Part shown: positions 51,949-61,227 of the stretch, piece after piece
How the letters are laid out: each line of letters opens with the position of its first letter
Position numbering within the stretch: position 1 is the first letter of the stretch
Assembly: GCF_003014595.1 (NCBI RefSeq)
Contig: NZ_PYGK01000019.1
Span: forward strand, 1 to 64,000
Length of the DNA stretch: 64,000 nt
Reading direction: 5' to 3'
Source: Chitinophaga ginsengisoli
GTDB taxonomy: Bacteria > Bacteroidota > Bacteroidia > Chitinophagales > Chitinophagaceae
Made by a program: the position numbers and the translations under genes
The notes under the pieces: generated by a model
The model's database searches: none
Told to the model about the DNA's origin: nothing
Seen by the model: the letters and a program-made list of their open reading frames with translations, nothing else

Positions 51949-52238
51949 TTTTTAATTGAAAATAAGTAATTTATAAAACATGTTGTTCCCCCTTGAAGGT
52001 CTGTCGGTACCCGTACCCTTATTCATTGTCCCTCAGGTTGGGATACCGGCGTTACTCATTAACGCCCGGCTATTTCATAATATTTTGGAAAAGGGATTTT
52101 ATTTGACACATTATAAATAATTAAAATAATATATCTTTGCGCCGGAAACATGCGAATAGTGTAACCTATTCCGTTAACATAACCCATTACAACCTATTGA
52201 CCTATAACATTTTAAATCAGAAATCTATAAAAAAACCT

Positions 52239-53051
52239 ATGAAAAAACTGTTCTTGAGTGCCGCCGCACTTGTGGTATTGTTTGCTGCCTGCAGCAAGGA
52301 TGATGATAACAATACTCCTACGACCAAAAAATATTTGCTGCACATGTTGTCTGCTGAAGACAGCGTAGAGGTAAAATATGATGCTGCTAATAATATCAAA
52401 GAAGTAGGAGCTTACAGTGATTCAAAAGAAATTTCATCACTGACTTATGAAAATGGTAAGCTTACGAAGAAAACCAGCAGCGTTAACGATGGCCCACAGC
52501 GACTGGTTGAAACGTTTGACTATAACAGCGCAGGTAAATTATTGAGAACAAACTTCTTTGTTTCAGATAGCGTTAAATCCCGCTATGATAGTCTGGCTTA
52601 CGATGCGAATGGCCGTCTGACCGCTTTGTATGAATTAGGCTCTGAGATCAACGGTACTTACAAGATACGTACTAAATATGCCTATACCTGGGACAGCAAG
52701 GGAAATATCAACAGAGAAGTGAGAGTGGCTGTAGTTGATGGTGTTGAAACAAAGGATAGTTCTATCACTGACTATACTTATGACGATAAGGTAAACTTTG
52801 CGGCTAAACAACCAGAGTTTTTTCTGCTGGAAGCTGACGATCCTACCTTCGGATTATCTGTTAATAACATCATTAAATCTATACACACAACTAACACGAA
52901 TCCGGGTTATGTGTTAACGGTAACGGAACAGTACACTTACGATGAAGACGGATACCCTGTTACACAGAAAGAAACTGAGAAAGAAACACAGGACGGTACC
53001 GTTGTGAATACCTTTGAGTATTCTACCAGGTTCCGTTATATCAAAAAATAA
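52239..53051 (+). CDS. Lipoprotein with YD-like beta-strand repeats
   Basis: About 270 residues from the ATG at 52239. Lipoprotein signal AAALVVLFAACSKDDDNN. The body is made of YD-like strands: VEVKYDAANNIKEVGAYSD, LTYENGKLTKKTSS, LAYDANGRLTALYEL, YTYDEDGYPVTQKE. It is likely a surface beta-barrel or beta-sheet lipoprotein like DUF4595-type proteins of this phylum. A TATCTTTG box (52132-52139) lies upstream, giving a leader of about 95 bases. No partner is adjacent. Confidence 0.72.
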   Translation: MKKLFLSAAALVVLFAACSKDDDNNTPTTKKYLLHMLSAEDSVEVKYDAANNIKEVGAYSDSKEISSLTYENGKLTKKTSSVNDGPQRLVETFDYNSAGKLLRTNFFVSDSVKSRYDSLAYDANGRLTALYELGSEINGTYKIRTKYAYTWDSKGNINREVRVAVVDGVETKDSSITDYTYDDKVNFAAKQPEFFLLEADDPTFGLSVNNIIKSIHTTNTNPGYVLTVTEQYTYDEDGYPVTQKETEKETQDGTVVNTFEYSTRFRYIKK

Positions 53052-53063
53052 CTAGTTATTATA

Positions 53064-53102
53064 TCAGGTGTTTCTCTTTTAAAAGAAACACCTGATTTTT
53101 TT
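53064..53102 (+). terminator. Strong terminator of the lipoprotein gene
   Basis: A 12-bp stem (TCAGGTGTTTCT with AGAAACACCTGA) followed by seven T. Confidence 0.85.
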
Positions 53103-53188
53103 ATCTCAATTACCACAGGCTACTCCCCATTATACTCCTCACTGATAACCTTTCCTGTGGCATTATCCGTTCAATAACTATCACAACA

Positions 53189-53695
53189 CTATTTTCCTTC
53201 TGTCTCCTCCAACTTCCATTCCGGCCGGATAAAATGGCAGGTATAACCGAAAGGATGTTTCTGCAGATAATCCTGGTGCTCTTCTTCCGCATCCCAGAAA
53301 TCTGAAGCCGGTACGATCTCAGTAACAATCGGGTTGCGGTAAATACCTGCTGCAGTCAATTCCTTCACCAGTTCAACCGCTGTGTTTTTCTGCTCCTCGT
53401 CCAGGTAAAAGATAGCTGAACGATAGGAAGTACCTATATCATTCCCCTGCCGGTTACGGGTGGTAGGATCATGTATCTGGAAAAAGAACTCAAGCAGCTT
53501 GCGGTAAGAAAGCTCATTCGGATCAAATTCTATCCTGATGCCCTCTGCATGCGTTCCATGATTGCGGTAAGTAGCATTACGGACGTCACCGCCTGTATAA
53601 CCGACAACAGTCTTGGTTACACCAGGGAGCGCACGGATGAGCTCTTCTACACCCCAAAAACAACCTCCCGCGAGTATGGCAGTCTGTGTTGACAT
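53189..53695 (-). CDS. msrA: Peptide-methionine (S)-S-oxide reductase
   Basis: 168 residues with the MsrA signature GGCFWGVEE, catalytic Cys12, and [32 protein letters not shown]. It reduces methionine-S-sulfoxide in proteins. There is no MsrB domain in the same protein. Monocistronic or with an upstream gene on the same strand beyond 53815. Confidence 0.93.
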   Translation of the reverse strand: MSTQTAILAGGCFWGVEELIRALPGVTKTVVGYTGGDVRNATYRNHGTHAEGIRIEFDPNELSYRKLLEFFFQIHDPTTRNRQGNDIGTSYRSAIFYLDEEQKNTAVELVKELTAAGIYRNPIVTEIVPASDFWDAEEEHQDYLQKHPFGYTCHFIRPEWKLEETEGK

Positions 53696-53814
53696 ATAAC
53701 ATGTTTTAGCCTATAAGCACCATCTTTTATGCCAGGGATGAAATGACAGTCATTTTAGCAGATAAACATGAGAACAGGTACCATACTGTCAGGATGGCAA
53801 GCATTTCATGCCTG

Positions 53815-54351
53815 TCAACGAGCCGCTAAATACCACTCCTTACTGATCTGGTATAAAAAATTCTGCTTGGACGTTTCTCCGAAATAAGCTACCTCCATTT
53901 CAGCTATTTTCTCCGCACCTAAGCGGCCAATGGATATCTGGGAACGGATATTATTCACCCCTATATGGAAATACACCTTTGAAACGAACTGAAAGATATA
54001 ATCCATCATTATTCTCTTCACTGAGTGATTAAAGCCTTCCCCCCAATATGCTCTTGCATAAAAAGTATACCCTATGCAAATGCTGTTTTCAGCCTCGTTG
54101 TAATCATAAAAACGGGTACTCCCTGCAACACGTCCTGTTGCCTTATCAACAATCTTAAAGGCGCCTTTACTCTGGATGGCTCCGTCAAAGAATGTGCGGA
54201 ACACATCTTCCTTCCATCGCTCCTTATTGGGATGCTGCTCCCATATTTTCGGGTCTGAGGCAACAGCATACACATCGTCAAAGTCGTCCTCACGCAAAGG
54301 ATAAAGGATGGCACGTTCATTCTCCAGGATAGGCTGAATATCGAATGTCAT
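53815..54351 (-). CDS. GNAT family N-acetyltransferase (RimJ/RimL-like)
   Basis: 178 residues: ERAILYPLREDDFDDVYAVASD at the N-terminus, FRTFFDGAIQ, GSTRFYDYNEAENSICIGYTF, and the acetyl-CoA segment YWGEGFNHSVKRIMMDYIFQ. It follows the PaiB-like gene with an 11-bp gap, so both are one minus-strand operon opposite a MocR regulator. Acetyltransferase plus PaiB plus MocR suggests a small-molecule detoxification or polyamine-related unit (inference). Confidence 0.87.
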   Translation of the reverse strand: MTFDIQPILENERAILYPLREDDFDDVYAVASDPKIWEQHPNKERWKEDVFRTFFDGAIQSKGAFKIVDKATGRVAGSTRFYDYNEAENSICIGYTFYARAYWGEGFNHSVKRIMMDYIFQFVSKVYFHIGVNNIRSQISIGRLGAEKIAEMEVAYFGETSKQNFLYQISKEWYLAAR

Positions 54352-54362
54352 ATTTTACTTTT

Positions 54363-54968
54363 TTACAGCTCTTTAATATAATTCGCCAGGTCTCTTTCAA
54401 CGCCATTATCGCTTTCTTCTAATTGTCGGACAATCCGCTCCCGTTCAGCCCCTGTCTTATTCTGGCTCAGTTTCTTCTGCCCCTGTAGATCGGTCACTTC
54501 CAGTTCAAAAGCGATGATCCCCCGCATCATACCTGTCTTATATTTTTCCGAAAGTCCCTGCCATTGCTCAAGATAAGCCGGCTCATAGAAAGAGATCATC
54601 TGCTCCAGTACGCGTACTTTGGAAGCTTCATCGTCCAGTATACTGGCCTTTCCATAAGCATGCACACTGATATAATCCCAGGTGGGCACACTCTCCCGTT
54701 TGTCGTAATGTGCGGGTGAAATATATGCATGCGGCTCAGAAAATATCACCAGTGAGGTATTGGCTGCAATATATTTAGCTTGCGGATTAACAGCGGAGAA
54801 ATGGGCTGTCAGCACCAGTTTGCCTGCATCCTCATTGATAAAGAATGGTAAATGTGTGGCAAGAGGGATATTATCTCCTGTTGTGATGATAGTGGCAAAG
54901 CTATACCGCTTCATAAAATCTATCATCTCTTTATTGTCCTGGAACTGAAATGACTGAGGAACATACAT
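54363..54968 (-). CDS. PaiB-like FMN-binding negative transcriptional regulator
   Basis: 201 residues starting MYVPQSFQFQDNKEMIDFM. The FMN-binding split-barrel fold is seen in PLATHLPFFIN, VIFSEPHAYISPAHYD and TWDYISVHAYGKASILDD, diagnostic of the PaiB family. In Bacillus PaiB accompanies the acetyltransferase PaiA, and here a GNAT gene follows 11 bp later, so the PaiB/acetyltransferase pairing is kept. It is divergent from the MocR gene at 55041. Confidence 0.88.
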   Translation of the reverse strand: MYVPQSFQFQDNKEMIDFMKRYSFATIITTGDNIPLATHLPFFINEDAGKLVLTAHFSAVNPQAKYIAANTSLVIFSEPHAYISPAHYDKRESVPTWDYISVHAYGKASILDDEASKVRVLEQMISFYEPAYLEQWQGLSEKYKTGMMRGIIAFELEVTDLQGQKKLSQNKTGAERERIVRQLEESDNGVERDLANYIKEL

Positions 54969-54992
54969 AACCGGATTATCTTTTTACTGGTA

Positions 54993-55055
54993 CAAATGTA
55001 TCTGCCGATTGGATTATATTTGTAGTCCAATTTCAACAAAATGGATAGTCCAATT
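54993..55055. promoter_or_regulatory. Divergent promoters and MocR operator
   Basis: TATATTTG (55015-55022) faces the MocR gene and TACATTTG (complement of 54993-55000) faces PaiB; both fit TAnnTTTG. ATTGGA (55008-55013) is inverted to TCCAAT (55026-55031), and TAGTCCAATT occurs as a direct repeat at 55023-55032 and 55046-55055. Three half-sites around both promoters are the usual arrangement of a MocR operator. The third half-site lies inside the first codons of the MocR gene. Confidence 0.65.
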
Positions 55056-56537
55056 CTGATCCGTATCTTTCATGATATTCATCTGGATCACGCAGCAGAA
55101 AGAGCGGTGTATCTCCAACTGGCAGACGCTATTTTGTCTCTTATCAAAAAAGGGACACTCCGTCCCGGAAGTAAACTCCCCAGCTCAAGAGATGTGGCTG
55201 ACCAATTGCAGATCAACAGGATCACTGTTTCCAAGGCATATGAGGAATTACAGATGCAGGGATGGTTGGAAAGTGCCGTCGGCCGTGGTACTTTCGTCAC
55301 CTCCCATATACCGGAATCTGCCCCCCGGACATTGCGGAATACACCTAAAAACAATACTACCCAAACTGCAGGTTTCAGGATCCCCGTTCAGCCCTACCTG
55401 GAAGTCATTCCAGCTATTGTCAGTAGCGAACTACATCTGGACGACGGATTTCCAGATCCTAAACTGGCCCCTTTAAAAGAGCTATACAGGGCATACCGCA
55501 GCCAGCTAACAAGAAGCGGCTTATACAACAAGTTCGGCAAATACGGACAACCAGATGGTTCAGCATTTTACAAAGATGCTATATCAAAATACCTCAACGA
55601 AACACGGGGATTAAGAACCACCGCTCAGAATATCCTTTCAATAAAAGGAACGGTAATGGGCATCAACCTGGTCTGCAATGGGCTGATCAGTCCCGGCGAT
55701 ATCATTGTATCAGGCATTCCCGGATGGCGGAGAGCAGAACAGAATTTCGCACATGCCGGCGCAAAACATATCGGTATCCCGGTAGATGAACATGGCCTCG
55801 TAGTAGACGAATTAAAGAAGATCTGTCGCCGGCAGAAAGTAAGGATGGTATATGTCACGCCGCATCATCATTACCCAACTACAGTCTCATTACGGATTGA
55901 CAGACGACTGGAACTCTTACGGCTGGCAGGTGAGTACGGATTTATCATCTTCGAAGATGATTATGACTTTGATTTCCACTACAAACACCGCCCGCTATTG
56001 CCGCTGGCAAGCGCCGATGAAAACGGTATGGTCATTTACTGCGGATCTTTCAGTAAAAGCTTCTCTCCTGCTTTCCGTATCGGTTATCTGGCTGCTTCGC
56101 AGAATGTGATTGAACACCTGACAAGGGTCCGCATCCTGCTGGACAGGCAGGGCGATCATATCCTGGACAATGCTATCGGCGAACTATTGCAGGACGGCAC
56201 CATGCAACGTTATCTGAGAAAAACATTACCTGTATATAAGGAAAGAAGGGATTTCTTCTGTGACCTGCTAAGCAATGAACTAAAGCAGGCAGTCAGCTTT
56301 AATATCCCGGAAGGAGGCATGACGGTATGGACACAATTTGCCGCTTCTATTGATGTCGAAAAGCTGGCAAAGGACGCTTTAAAAAAGGGCTTATACATAT
56401 CCAATGGCAAAAACCATCTATATCCAACATTTAATGCCAATGCTGTCCGCCTGGGCTTCGCATCCTCATCCAGGGAGGAACTGGAAAAAAGTGTAGGCAT
56501 ATTGAAACAGCTATTGAAAAAACAGCTCTCTGTATAA
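55041..56537 (+). CDS. MocR-type regulator (PdxR-like)
   Basis: 498 residues. The winged-helix HTH is VYLQLADAILSLIKKGTLRPGSKLPSSRDVADQLQINRITV, then the aminotransferase domain: LSIKGTVMGINLV, YVTPHHHYPTTVSL, FIIFEDDYDFDFHYK and the PLP-lysine motif CGSFSKSFSPAFRIGYL. It is the activator of PLP synthesis in other phyla (PdxR), but here it sits opposite a PaiB/acetyltransferase operon, so the regulon is more likely that operon and itself. Confidence 0.9.
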   Translation: MDSPILIRIFHDIHLDHAAERAVYLQLADAILSLIKKGTLRPGSKLPSSRDVADQLQINRITVSKAYEELQMQGWLESAVGRGTFVTSHIPESAPRTLRNTPKNNTTQTAGFRIPVQPYLEVIPAIVSSELHLDDGFPDPKLAPLKELYRAYRSQLTRSGLYNKFGKYGQPDGSAFYKDAISKYLNETRGLRTTAQNILSIKGTVMGINLVCNGLISPGDIIVSGIPGWRRAEQNFAHAGAKHIGIPVDEHGLVVDELKKICRRQKVRMVYVTPHHHYPTTVSLRIDRRLELLRLAGEYGFIIFEDDYDFDFHYKHRPLLPLASADENGMVIYCGSFSKSFSPAFRIGYLAASQNVIEHLTRVRILLDRQGDHILDNAIGELLQDGTMQRYLRKTLPVYKERRDFFCDLLSNELKQAVSFNIPEGGMTVWTQFAASIDVEKLAKDALKKGLYISNGKNHLYPTFNANAVRLGFASSSREELEKSVGILKQLLKKQLSV

Positions 56538-56541
56538 AATA

Positions 56542-56579
56542 AAAAGAGACTGACTCAAAAGTATTGAGCAGTCTCTTTT
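56542..56579 (+). terminator. Terminator of the MocR gene
   Basis: AAAAGAGACTG pairs with CAGTCTCTTTT and an inner CTCAA/TTGAG stem closes the loop. It ends in T residues. Confidence 0.8.
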
Positions 56580-56641
56580 CATTCGTTTTACTTGTAGTCA
56601 TTTAGCGAACTTACCGATGTTCGCTTTCTTCTCTTCATTAA

Positions 56642-56932
56642 CTAGGGATGCGTATACAACCTGTATACCAGTGTACCTGAAGGAGGCAGTCCTGGACCAC
56701 CATCAGTATAACCGATAGCCACTAAAGTGCCGTTTGTCGGATTGGTATCGGCATCGCTTACGATTTCAGCATTTGCCAGTGTACTCCAGGCAACGAACTG
56801 ACCGGATGGAGTATACCAGGCATAGTTAACAATAGCCGGGCTTACTTTCTGCTCCTGCCTTGGAGCAAATGAACTGAATAATAACACCATGGTAAATAGT
56901 GAGATCGATAAAAGGGCTTTCATCTCTTTCAT
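56642..56932 (-). CDS. Small secreted hypothetical protein
   Basis: About 96 residues from the ATG at 56932 (or 56923) with a signal peptide (KALLSISLFTMVLLFSSFA). The mature part is NYAWYTPSGQFVAWSTLANAE and ends SGTLVYRLYTHP. I recognise no family. It lies just downstream of the 57072-58706 gene on the same strand (gap about 140 bp). Confidence 0.55.
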   Translation of the reverse strand: MKEMKALLSISLFTMVLLFSSFAPRQEQKVSPAIVNYAWYTPSGQFVAWSTLANAEIVSDADTNPTNGTLVAIGYTDGGPGLPPSGTLVYRLYTHP

Positions 56933-57071
56933 GTGAAACTGGGTTTTAATGATTAACAAATTGATTAACAAGAACGGGTATATCGACTCGGTATATCGAT
57001 TCAATTGATTGTTCCTAAATATACGACAATAAACGCTATAAGTTACATCAGGAATGCCGGCCGTCTATGCA

Positions 57072-58706
57072 TTAATCCAAATCATTGGCAACTACGCTGG
57101 CTGTCCCTGCAGCCGGGTTTCCATTCCGGGATCCATCACGGTTTCCCTCTTCCTTTTCCATCATATTCTGTTCTCTCTGATACCTTACTGCCGCTGTCAC
57201 CATTGCACGTCTCTTTGCAGCGAATTCCTCATCCTGTTCAGTCATAGGGCTGATAGCATCCGTAGAATAGTCCATAAACCCTTTCATCGTTATTACGTCT
57301 ATACGGGGCGTTAATGCTCCCAGAAGTGCTTCCAGTTCCTGTGCGTGATGGTCACCCATCCCAGCCATAACAAAACCATCTCTGGATGCTTTAATCACTG
57401 AACGATACATTGCAAAATTTCTGTAAGCAAAAGCTGTTTCCCCATGTGAGGCTTTGTTATCTGTAGTGCCTCTTCTTTTCTTCACTTCTGCTAAAAACGG
57501 CTTCATAAAGTCTCCGCTTTCTTGTCCTTTTATCTCTACTCCTTTCCTTCTACCTTCTAACAGATCTGCTTCTTCTTTTACACCTTTTCCCAATGCCGAC
57601 AGCAGTCTTGCAGACATCTCTTCGGCCTTGGGAATCCAGGTTCCGGGTATATGTGTCTCAACGAAATACATTATCGGCTCAAACACATCTTCTATAAAAC
57701 CCGGGGTTGCTATATAGCCCGTTTTTTGCCTTATGCCTTTAATAGCATTATAAAATTTCGTTAGCACACTATTTCCTACAGCTCCGGATGCATAACCTTC
57801 AGCGGCGGTACCTGTTTGGGCGTAGACTTTTTTCGCTGATCTGTTATAATAGGGTATATGTCCTGCAGCTTCTCCATCTCTGCGTCTATCTGCCTTCGCA
57901 GCATGCTGATAGTTCGCCAGCCAAACATCCCCTGCCTCCCTTTCTGTGTTATCAACTGCTGCGGCATTGTCAACGCCCGTTTCTTTACTCTTTTTTTGTT
58001 CTGCACTCTTAAAAATAACGAAACTATAATATGCTTTAGCAATGAGGTTTTCCATAGCATATTCGCGGACTTCATGATTGTCATCCTCCAAAGCACCAGG
58101 CGAATTACTTTTTTCCAGGGGACTATCCGAAGTTGCCGACATCAGCGTATTCGAACCTCCCTCTCCCAACACTTTACCTTTCTGATTACTTTCGTTCATC
58201 AGTTCCCGGTAACCGAACGCGTTATGAGATTCCCCTAAAACAAAAAACTTCTTGTTCTCAAGGGGTGGTAACCTGTACCATAACCCAAGTCTTTTCGCCA
58301 GTCCAACACCTACAGGCTCTCTTCCTGCATGCTTCATAAACTCTTCAACAGCATTATATCTCCTGGCGTACCCGTCCCTTACCCAATTTATTCTGTCACC
58401 AGGCACAGTAACCACATTACCACCTACCAGCGCTTTCCCACCACCCAACTCTACAGCCGGAAATCCATTTACCAACACCTTTCTTTGAATCACACCGGCA
58501 TTATCCGACTTCAGTTGAAAAGGCGCCACAGCTGGCATACCCAATCCAGCACCTGGCTTCTGCTCATTCCCTTCCTGTTCATTATCAATTGGCTTCCTTT
58601 GAAACGAAGGAACCGCGGGTTTAAAAGTTCCTGCCACATTATTGCTATATGCAACTGCACGTGAAGAGGATGTAACAACACCGGCATTTCTTTTTTCTAT
58701 TGGCAT
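57072..58706 (-). CDS. Candidate toxin/effector: low-complexity QLK/QRK leader plus TIKI/ChaN-like GxxH domain
   Basis: 544 residues, no signal peptide or membrane helix. Residues 1-77 are low-complexity with PAVPSFQRKP, PAVAPFQLKSDN and VIQRK, the leader style of Bacteroidota DUF4157-containing cargo proteins, but the DUF4157 metallopeptidase-like module that normally follows is missing. From about 150 a second domain starts: FFVLGESHNAFGYRELM with GESH at 158-161, and GMGDHHAQELEALLG with GDHH at 451-454. Two GxxH motifs near the ends of one domain are the mark of the TIKI/TraB/ChaN/EreA fold, which includes the end of Pasteurella toxin. A long charged insert lies between them. Function is inferred, not known. 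Confidence 0.6.
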   Translation of the reverse strand: MPIEKRNAGVVTSSSRAVAYSNNVAGTFKPAVPSFQRKPIDNEQEGNEQKPGAGLGMPAVAPFQLKSDNAGVIQRKVLVNGFPAVELGGGKALVGGNVVTVPGDRINWVRDGYARRYNAVEEFMKHAGREPVGVGLAKRLGLWYRLPPLENKKFFVLGESHNAFGYRELMNESNQKGKVLGEGGSNTLMSATSDSPLEKSNSPGALEDDNHEVREYAMENLIAKAYYSFVIFKSAEQKKSKETGVDNAAAVDNTEREAGDVWLANYQHAAKADRRRDGEAAGHIPYYNRSAKKVYAQTGTAAEGYASGAVGNSVLTKFYNAIKGIRQKTGYIATPGFIEDVFEPIMYFVETHIPGTWIPKAEEMSARLLSALGKGVKEEADLLEGRRKGVEIKGQESGDFMKPFLAEVKKRRGTTDNKASHGETAFAYRNFAMYRSVIKASRDGFVMAGMGDHHAQELEALLGALTPRIDVITMKGFMDYSTDAISPMTEQDEEFAAKRRAMVTAAVRYQREQNMMEKEEGNRDGSRNGNPAAGTASVVANDLD

Positions 58707-58989
58707 AGTAGGGGAAGCAGCTTTTATTGAGGATAGGTCATAATACGGAGTCTAATATACGGAAATTATTTTGTGACATACGCAGATACATGGTACCAGG
58801 GATACTCGCCTTATTACATCCTTTTTTTGTATATTGAGCCTGATATATCCTTATTGTGAACCCATCTCCATTCCGGTTAAAATTTGTTCATTTTTCGTTC
58901 ACGTTAATATTATGGTCTCAGAAATTGATCCTGATATGAATCATTTTATGCCACTTAAACCAAATTACTGATTGTAAAAACGTTAGCCT

Positions 58990-60993
58990 ATGATCACACC
59001 AATTAACGGGTTTGTCCGCCCGGTAACAGCATTGTTATTGCTTATCCAGTTGTTCGTTACGCCGGCCATGGCACAAATCACCTGGCCCGCAGGACAACTC
59101 CTTCCCTCATTTCCTTCCACTGCGCAGACGCAGGACCTTTTTATCCTGCGTGAGACATCTACCCGCTGGGAAGGCGAAGGATCGGCTTTAAGTCACAAGA
59201 CAGGAAGATTAGAAACTGATGGCTGGCTGTGTCAGACCGGCATCGACGCGGCAGATGAACACATGATCTACGGACCTTACTACACAGGCATTCCCGCAGG
59301 TCCCAATGTAGCAGAGTTCCGCATGAAGGTAGACAACAACACCGCCAATGACGATCCTGTGGTGGATGTGGATGTCAGAAACGCTACAAACGGCCAGCTA
59401 CTGGCTTCAAGAACGATCACCCGTAAGCAGTTTTCTATCGCGGGAGATTATGTGAATTTTACGCTGCCATTTACACTTCCTGCCGACAATCAATCCATCG
59501 AGTTACGCGTATACTGGCGCGGTACTTCTTATACGAAAGTTGATTGGGTGGGCGTACAGCAGAATGCCTCCACTGCAGAAATGTATTTGTTTGCTTCCCT
59601 GAAAGGGATCGTCAACAGGACCCAGCCCCGTTTATTTTCTTACGAAGGAGATGCATTTGCGGAAGGTCAATATACATGGCTGCGCTCCCTGGGATTGAGC
59701 TGGTCTGAAACGGCCGACAAATGGGGCCTGATCAGCAAATACCGTAGTGAAATATCAGGCGTGATCGTATACGATCCGGCACAGATACATACCGTTAACC
59801 TGGCCACCATACTTGCCAAAGACCGCAAAGCACTGATAGCATCCCCACTGCTTTTATCACGCTTAACCGCTGCGCCATACAACCTGCCCATATTGTTGGA
59901 TCTGCGGGGGCAGTTCAGTAGTAAACTACAGGTATATCAGTCGATATATAACAATTACTGGCCCAACCTTGACCATCGCCTGTTGATAGGCCTGAACCCG
60001 GATGTACATAAAGCTGCGCTCCGCGAATATGCGGTAGCATTGGGCGCTGCTACCATCTGGCTGGATCCGAACGTTGCGGGTGAAAGTGAATTGCTCAATA
60101 GCTTCTTAGCGTCCATGCCCACTGGCTCCAATTATATGGGATGGTGGCCGGATGAAGGTCCCGGTGTAGAAAGAGCTTCAAGGTATGGCATTGCCACTGT
60201 TGCAAGCGACTGGGCTACGAATCTGACCGTCCATAGCGGCATGTCCAGAACAGTCACTACCAGGCCAATGCCTGCAAAACCAGCATTGCAGAACAAACTT
60301 TATGTTGCATTTATATTAAGCGACGGGGACAATCTGCAGTATGTCGAACACCTGATGCGTAAGCTGTGGGATAATCCAGACAGGGGCTCCGTTCCAATGG
60401 GATGGACACTTTCTCCTGCGATGCTCGATGCCATGCCGGGAGCCCTGAATTATTACTGGCAAACTTCTACCAACAACGACAACCTGATCTCCGGCCCTTC
60501 GGGTTATGGTTACGCCTATCCAAACAGCTGGCCCGATCAGGCCCGTTTGAACCAGTTTGCCGCCAAAACCGATGAATATAACCGTCGCGCGGGCTTCCGG
60601 GTCATTACCATCTGGAATACCATCACAGGTGGTATTAATCAGAATGTAGGGCAGACCTTTGCTACCAATGCCCCTTACACGCTTGGCCTGACAGCTCAGA
60701 ATACCGGCGGCGGACTAAGTATCTATAACAACAGTCTCCCCGGCATGGCGCTCTCCTGCAACTATTGCACCAATGAACAGGCCATGAAAGATCATATCAC
60801 CTCCGCATCTGCGGGATGGAATGGAGCATCACCAAGGTTTATCATCATACAGGCGCAACCCTGGCAAGGGGTAACACCTACCAGTTTTAAAAACGTTGCC
60901 AATTCTCTTAACACCAACTATGTAGTAGTACGTCCGGATCATATATTCCAGCTTATCCGCGAAGCCAATGGTCTTCCGGTTAATCCACAATAA
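58990..60993 (+). CDS. Secreted GxGYxYP-type putative carbohydrate-active protein
   Basis: 667 residues with a signal peptide (TALLLLIQLFVTPAMAQ). The signature GPSGYGYAYP appears at about 503-512, and the flanking regions (FILSDGDNLQYVEHLMRKLW, VVRPDHIFQLIREANG) match the GxGYxYP family, which is predicted to be glycoside-hydrolase-like. An N-terminal beta-sandwich of about 170 residues (VDVDVRNATNGQLLASRTI, SIELRVYWRG) is probably a carbohydrate-binding part. It is monocistronic with no SusC/SusD neighbour. Confidence 0.82.
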   Translation: MITPINGFVRPVTALLLLIQLFVTPAMAQITWPAGQLLPSFPSTAQTQDLFILRETSTRWEGEGSALSHKTGRLETDGWLCQTGIDAADEHMIYGPYYTGIPAGPNVAEFRMKVDNNTANDDPVVDVDVRNATNGQLLASRTITRKQFSIAGDYVNFTLPFTLPADNQSIELRVYWRGTSYTKVDWVGVQQNASTAEMYLFASLKGIVNRTQPRLFSYEGDAFAEGQYTWLRSLGLSWSETADKWGLISKYRSEISGVIVYDPAQIHTVNLATILAKDRKALIASPLLLSRLTAAPYNLPILLDLRGQFSSKLQVYQSIYNNYWPNLDHRLLIGLNPDVHKAALREYAVALGAATIWLDPNVAGESELLNSFLASMPTGSNYMGWWPDEGPGVERASRYGIATVASDWATNLTVHSGMSRTVTTRPMPAKPALQNKLYVAFILSDGDNLQYVEHLMRKLWDNPDRGSVPMGWTLSPAMLDAMPGALNYYWQTSTNNDNLISGPSGYGYAYPNSWPDQARLNQFAAKTDEYNRRAGFRVITIWNTITGGINQNVGQTFATNAPYTLGLTAQNTGGGLSIYNNSLPGMALSCNYCTNEQAMKDHITSASAGWNGASPRFIIIQAQPWQGVTPTSFKNVANSLNTNYVVVRPDHIFQLIREANGLPVNPQ

Positions 60994-61025
60994 GGCCTGC
61001 ATCAATATGTAGCCACTCACGCAGC

Positions 61026-61057
61026 AAAGCCCACAAATGATTGTATTTGTGGGCTTT
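61026..61057 (+). terminator. Terminator after the GxGYxYP gene
   Basis: A 13-bp perfect stem (AAAGCCCACAAAT with ATTTGTGGGCTTT) followed by CTGTTT. Confidence 0.85.
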
Positions 61058-61227
61058 CTGTTTGTGATACCACACCAGTTACTATCAATAGGCCATGTAA
61101 ATATTTGAGTGTCTTTCTAACAGTTGCATAACGCCTAAACGAACACACCGCCACATACGAACTTTTTACAGGCTAAGATGTTGTAGATTGCAACAACATT
61201 AACCACAACAACATTAAAGAACATTGT

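Noticed and set aside
57776-58664. Several ORFs on both strands inside the leader/TIKI-like gene
   Set aside because: They are out-of-frame readings; the 544-codon minus-strand frame contains the meaningful motifs.
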